Positions 5,321 through 6,681 of a stretch of 6,681 nucleotides of DNA are shown here, piece after piece. Under the pieces are notes generated by a model. It did not search any database. It was not told the DNA's origin and was given only the letters and a program-made list of their open reading frames with translations. This DNA comes from Akkermansiaceae bacterium (GTDB lineage: Bacteria > Verrucomicrobiota > Verrucomicrobiia > Verrucomicrobiales > Akkermansiaceae): positions 1-6,681 of the forward strand of contig JALOTR010000164.1 of the NCBI GenBank assembly GCA_025457805.1, in the 5' to 3' direction. A program made the translations under genes and the position numbers. Within the stretch, counting starts at the first letter, position 1. Every line of letters begins with the position of its first letter.

Positions 5321-6681
5321 ATGAATCATCCGACCCCGCTGAGCTACTGCCCGGACCTGCTCCACTACACCCGCCGCCCGACTCGTGAGGTGATGGTCGG
5401 CAACGTGGGGGTGGGTGGGGAAAATCCGATCCGTGTGCAGTCGATGATCACCTCGGATACTCGCGACACCCCGGCTTGCGTGGCGGAGGTGCTGGGGCTG
5501 GCGGAGGTGGGTTGTGAGATCGTGCGGATCACGGCGCAGACGAAAGTTTACGCGGCCAATCTGGAGAACATCGCCCGCGAGGTGCGTGCCGCCGGTTGCC
5601 AGGTGCCCTTGGTGGCGGACATTCATTTCAAACCGGACGCCGCACTTGAGGCCGCCAAGTGGGTGGAAAAAGTGCGGGTGAATCCAGGCAATTATGCGGA
5701 CAAGAAAAAGTTCGAGATCCGCGAATACAGCGACGCCCAATACGAGGAGGAGCTTGAGCGCATTCGCGAGGAGTTCACACCGCTGGTGATGCTTTGCAAG
5801 GACCTCGGGCGGGCGATGCGGATCGGGACCAATCATGGTTCGCTCTCCGACCGCATCATGAACCGCTATGGCGACACGCCGCTGGGCATGGTGGAGAGCG
5901 CGCTGGAGTTCGCCCGGATCGCGCGGGATCATGATTATCACTCGCTGGTTTTCTCGATGAAGGCGAGCAACCCGAAGGTAATGATCGAGGCCTACCGATT
6001 GCTCGTTGCGCGGCTGGCCACCGAGGGTCCGGATTGGAACTATCCCATCCATCTCGGTGTGACCGAAGCGGGCGATGGCGAAGACGGCCGCATCAAGAGC
6101 GCGATCGGAATGGGTTCCATGCTGGCGGATGGCATCGGCGATACGGTGAGGGTTTCTCTAACGGAAGACTCGGTGCATGAGATTCCTGTGGCGCAGGCCT
6201 TGGTGGCGCCTTTCAACAGCAGGGATCAAAACATCATTTCATCATCTCCATTCACTCCATCCTATGATCCCTTCTCCTACGAGAGGCGTCGTAGTTCACC
6301 CATGACCATCATGGGTCACACGCTTGGTGGGGATCAGACGGTGCGGGTCTTCACCGCCCAGGAAAAGTGGAATGCGCTTGCCCACAAGATCGCAGGCATG
6401 GGTGATTTCAAACCGGAGATCATCGTGGAAAAGTCCGGTGTGGTGGAAATCGATCCCACGGATGATGCGGCGGTTTCCCGCGTGAATGCGATCGACTCGA
6501 ACCAACTTGTCACCGTGGCGGATACCACGGCGATGGAGGTGATTCCGGCGTTTCGATTGCTGGCGGCCAAGCTGGATGCGCGGCATCCCATCCTTCTGAA
6601 GGACACGCTCCGCCCGCCATCGGAAAACCAGGATTTTCTCCAATCGCTGTTGCCCGCCGCGCAAAACATCGGCTCGCTTTT
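5321..6681 (+). CDS. ispG: 4-hydroxy-3-methylbut-2-en-1-yl diphosphate synthase IspG/GcpE, long form (partial, 3' end outside window)
   Basis: The frame is open for 453 codons from ATG 5321 to the right edge. IspG converts methylerythritol cyclodiphosphate to HMBPP, the penultimate step of the MEP isoprenoid pathway, using a [4Fe-4S] cluster in the cytoplasm. The N-terminal TIM barrel is clear: RVQSMITSDTRDT (38-50), VADIHFKPDAALEAA (98-112), VRVNPGN (118-124), RIGTNHGSLSDRI (167-179), HLGVTEAGDGEDGRIKSAIG (244-263) and a barrel end at TEDSVHEIPVAQ (281-292). Short IspG (about 370 residues) would go straight to the cluster domain. Here at least 160 residues of another domain follow (about 296-453), which marks the long three-domain form known from plants, Chlamydiae and Bacteroidetes. 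The cluster-binding cysteines lie beyond the window. The ATG at 5321 gives a start in keeping with the family, but has no Shine-Dalgarno sequence. It diverges from the TraB-type gene. Confidence 0.95.
   Translation, partial: MNHPTPLSYCPDLLHYTRRPTREVMVGNVGVGGENPIRVQSMITSDTRDTPACVAEVLGLAEVGCEIVRITAQTKVYAANLENIAREVRAAGCQVPLVADIHFKPDAALEAAKWVEKVRVNPGNYADKKKFEIREYSDAQYEEELERIREEFTPLVMLCKDLGRAMRIGTNHGSLSDRIMNRYGDTPLGMVESALEFARIARDHDYHSLVFSMKASNPKVMIEAYRLLVARLATEGPDWNYPIHLGVTEAGDGEDGRIKSAIGMGSMLADGIGDTVRVSLTEDSVHEIPVAQALVAPFNSRDQNIISSSPFTPSYDPFSYERRRSSPMTIMGHTLGGDQTVRVFTAQEKWNALAHKIAGMGDFKPEIIVEKSGVVEIDPTDDAAVSRVNAIDSNQLVTVADTTAMEVIPAFRLLAAKLDARHPILLKDTLRPPSENQDFLQSLLPAAQNIGSL

Noticed and set aside
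5231..6052. 273-codon minus-strand open frame
   Set aside because: It is antisense to the barrel domain of ispG, which is unambiguous. The His/Arg-rich translation has no family resemblance.

Overview
The window is gene-dense, GC-rich bacterial DNA with seven protein-coding genes and no RNA gene, mobile element, CRISPR array or gene-free stretch over 110 bases. It looks like chromosomal DNA of a member of the PVC group, most likely Verrucomicrobiota. The grounds are the long, insert-containing form of IspG, a von Willebrand A protein of the 'AGNEPF' type that I associate with Planctomycetes and Verrucomicrobia, and the near absence of Shine-Dalgarno sequences ahead of the genes. The phylum is an inference, not a proof.

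Layout. Six genes lie on the minus strand and one on the plus strand. From right to left on the minus strand: a secreted TraB/GumN-type protein (4281-5210), a YaeI/YkuE-type metallophosphoesterase (3567-4277), a class I isoprenoid-synthase-like enzyme (2764-3570), a diacylglycerol-kinase-family lipid kinase (1747-2688), a second, CpdA-like metallophosphoesterase (935-1750), and an exported von Willebrand A protein (1-873) that runs off the left edge. The plus-strand gene is ispG (5321-6681), which runs off the right edge and diverges from the TraB-type gene across a 110-base region.

Organisation. The first three minus-strand genes are packed with 3-base or overlapping junctions. The kinase and second phosphoesterase also overlap by an ATGA stop-start. 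A 75-base gap with a weak promoter candidate separates the two blocks, so there may be one five-gene operon or two sub-operons. The vWA gene follows after 61 bases and has a hairpin that would bury its ribosome-binding region.

Function. The combination of a prenyl-synthase-fold enzyme, a lipid kinase and two metal-dependent phosphoesterases, beside the penultimate enzyme of the MEP pathway, suggests a module that makes or modifies a phosphorylated isoprenoid or other membrane lipid. The product is unknown. This is the most interesting part of the window, and it rests on gene context and motifs only.
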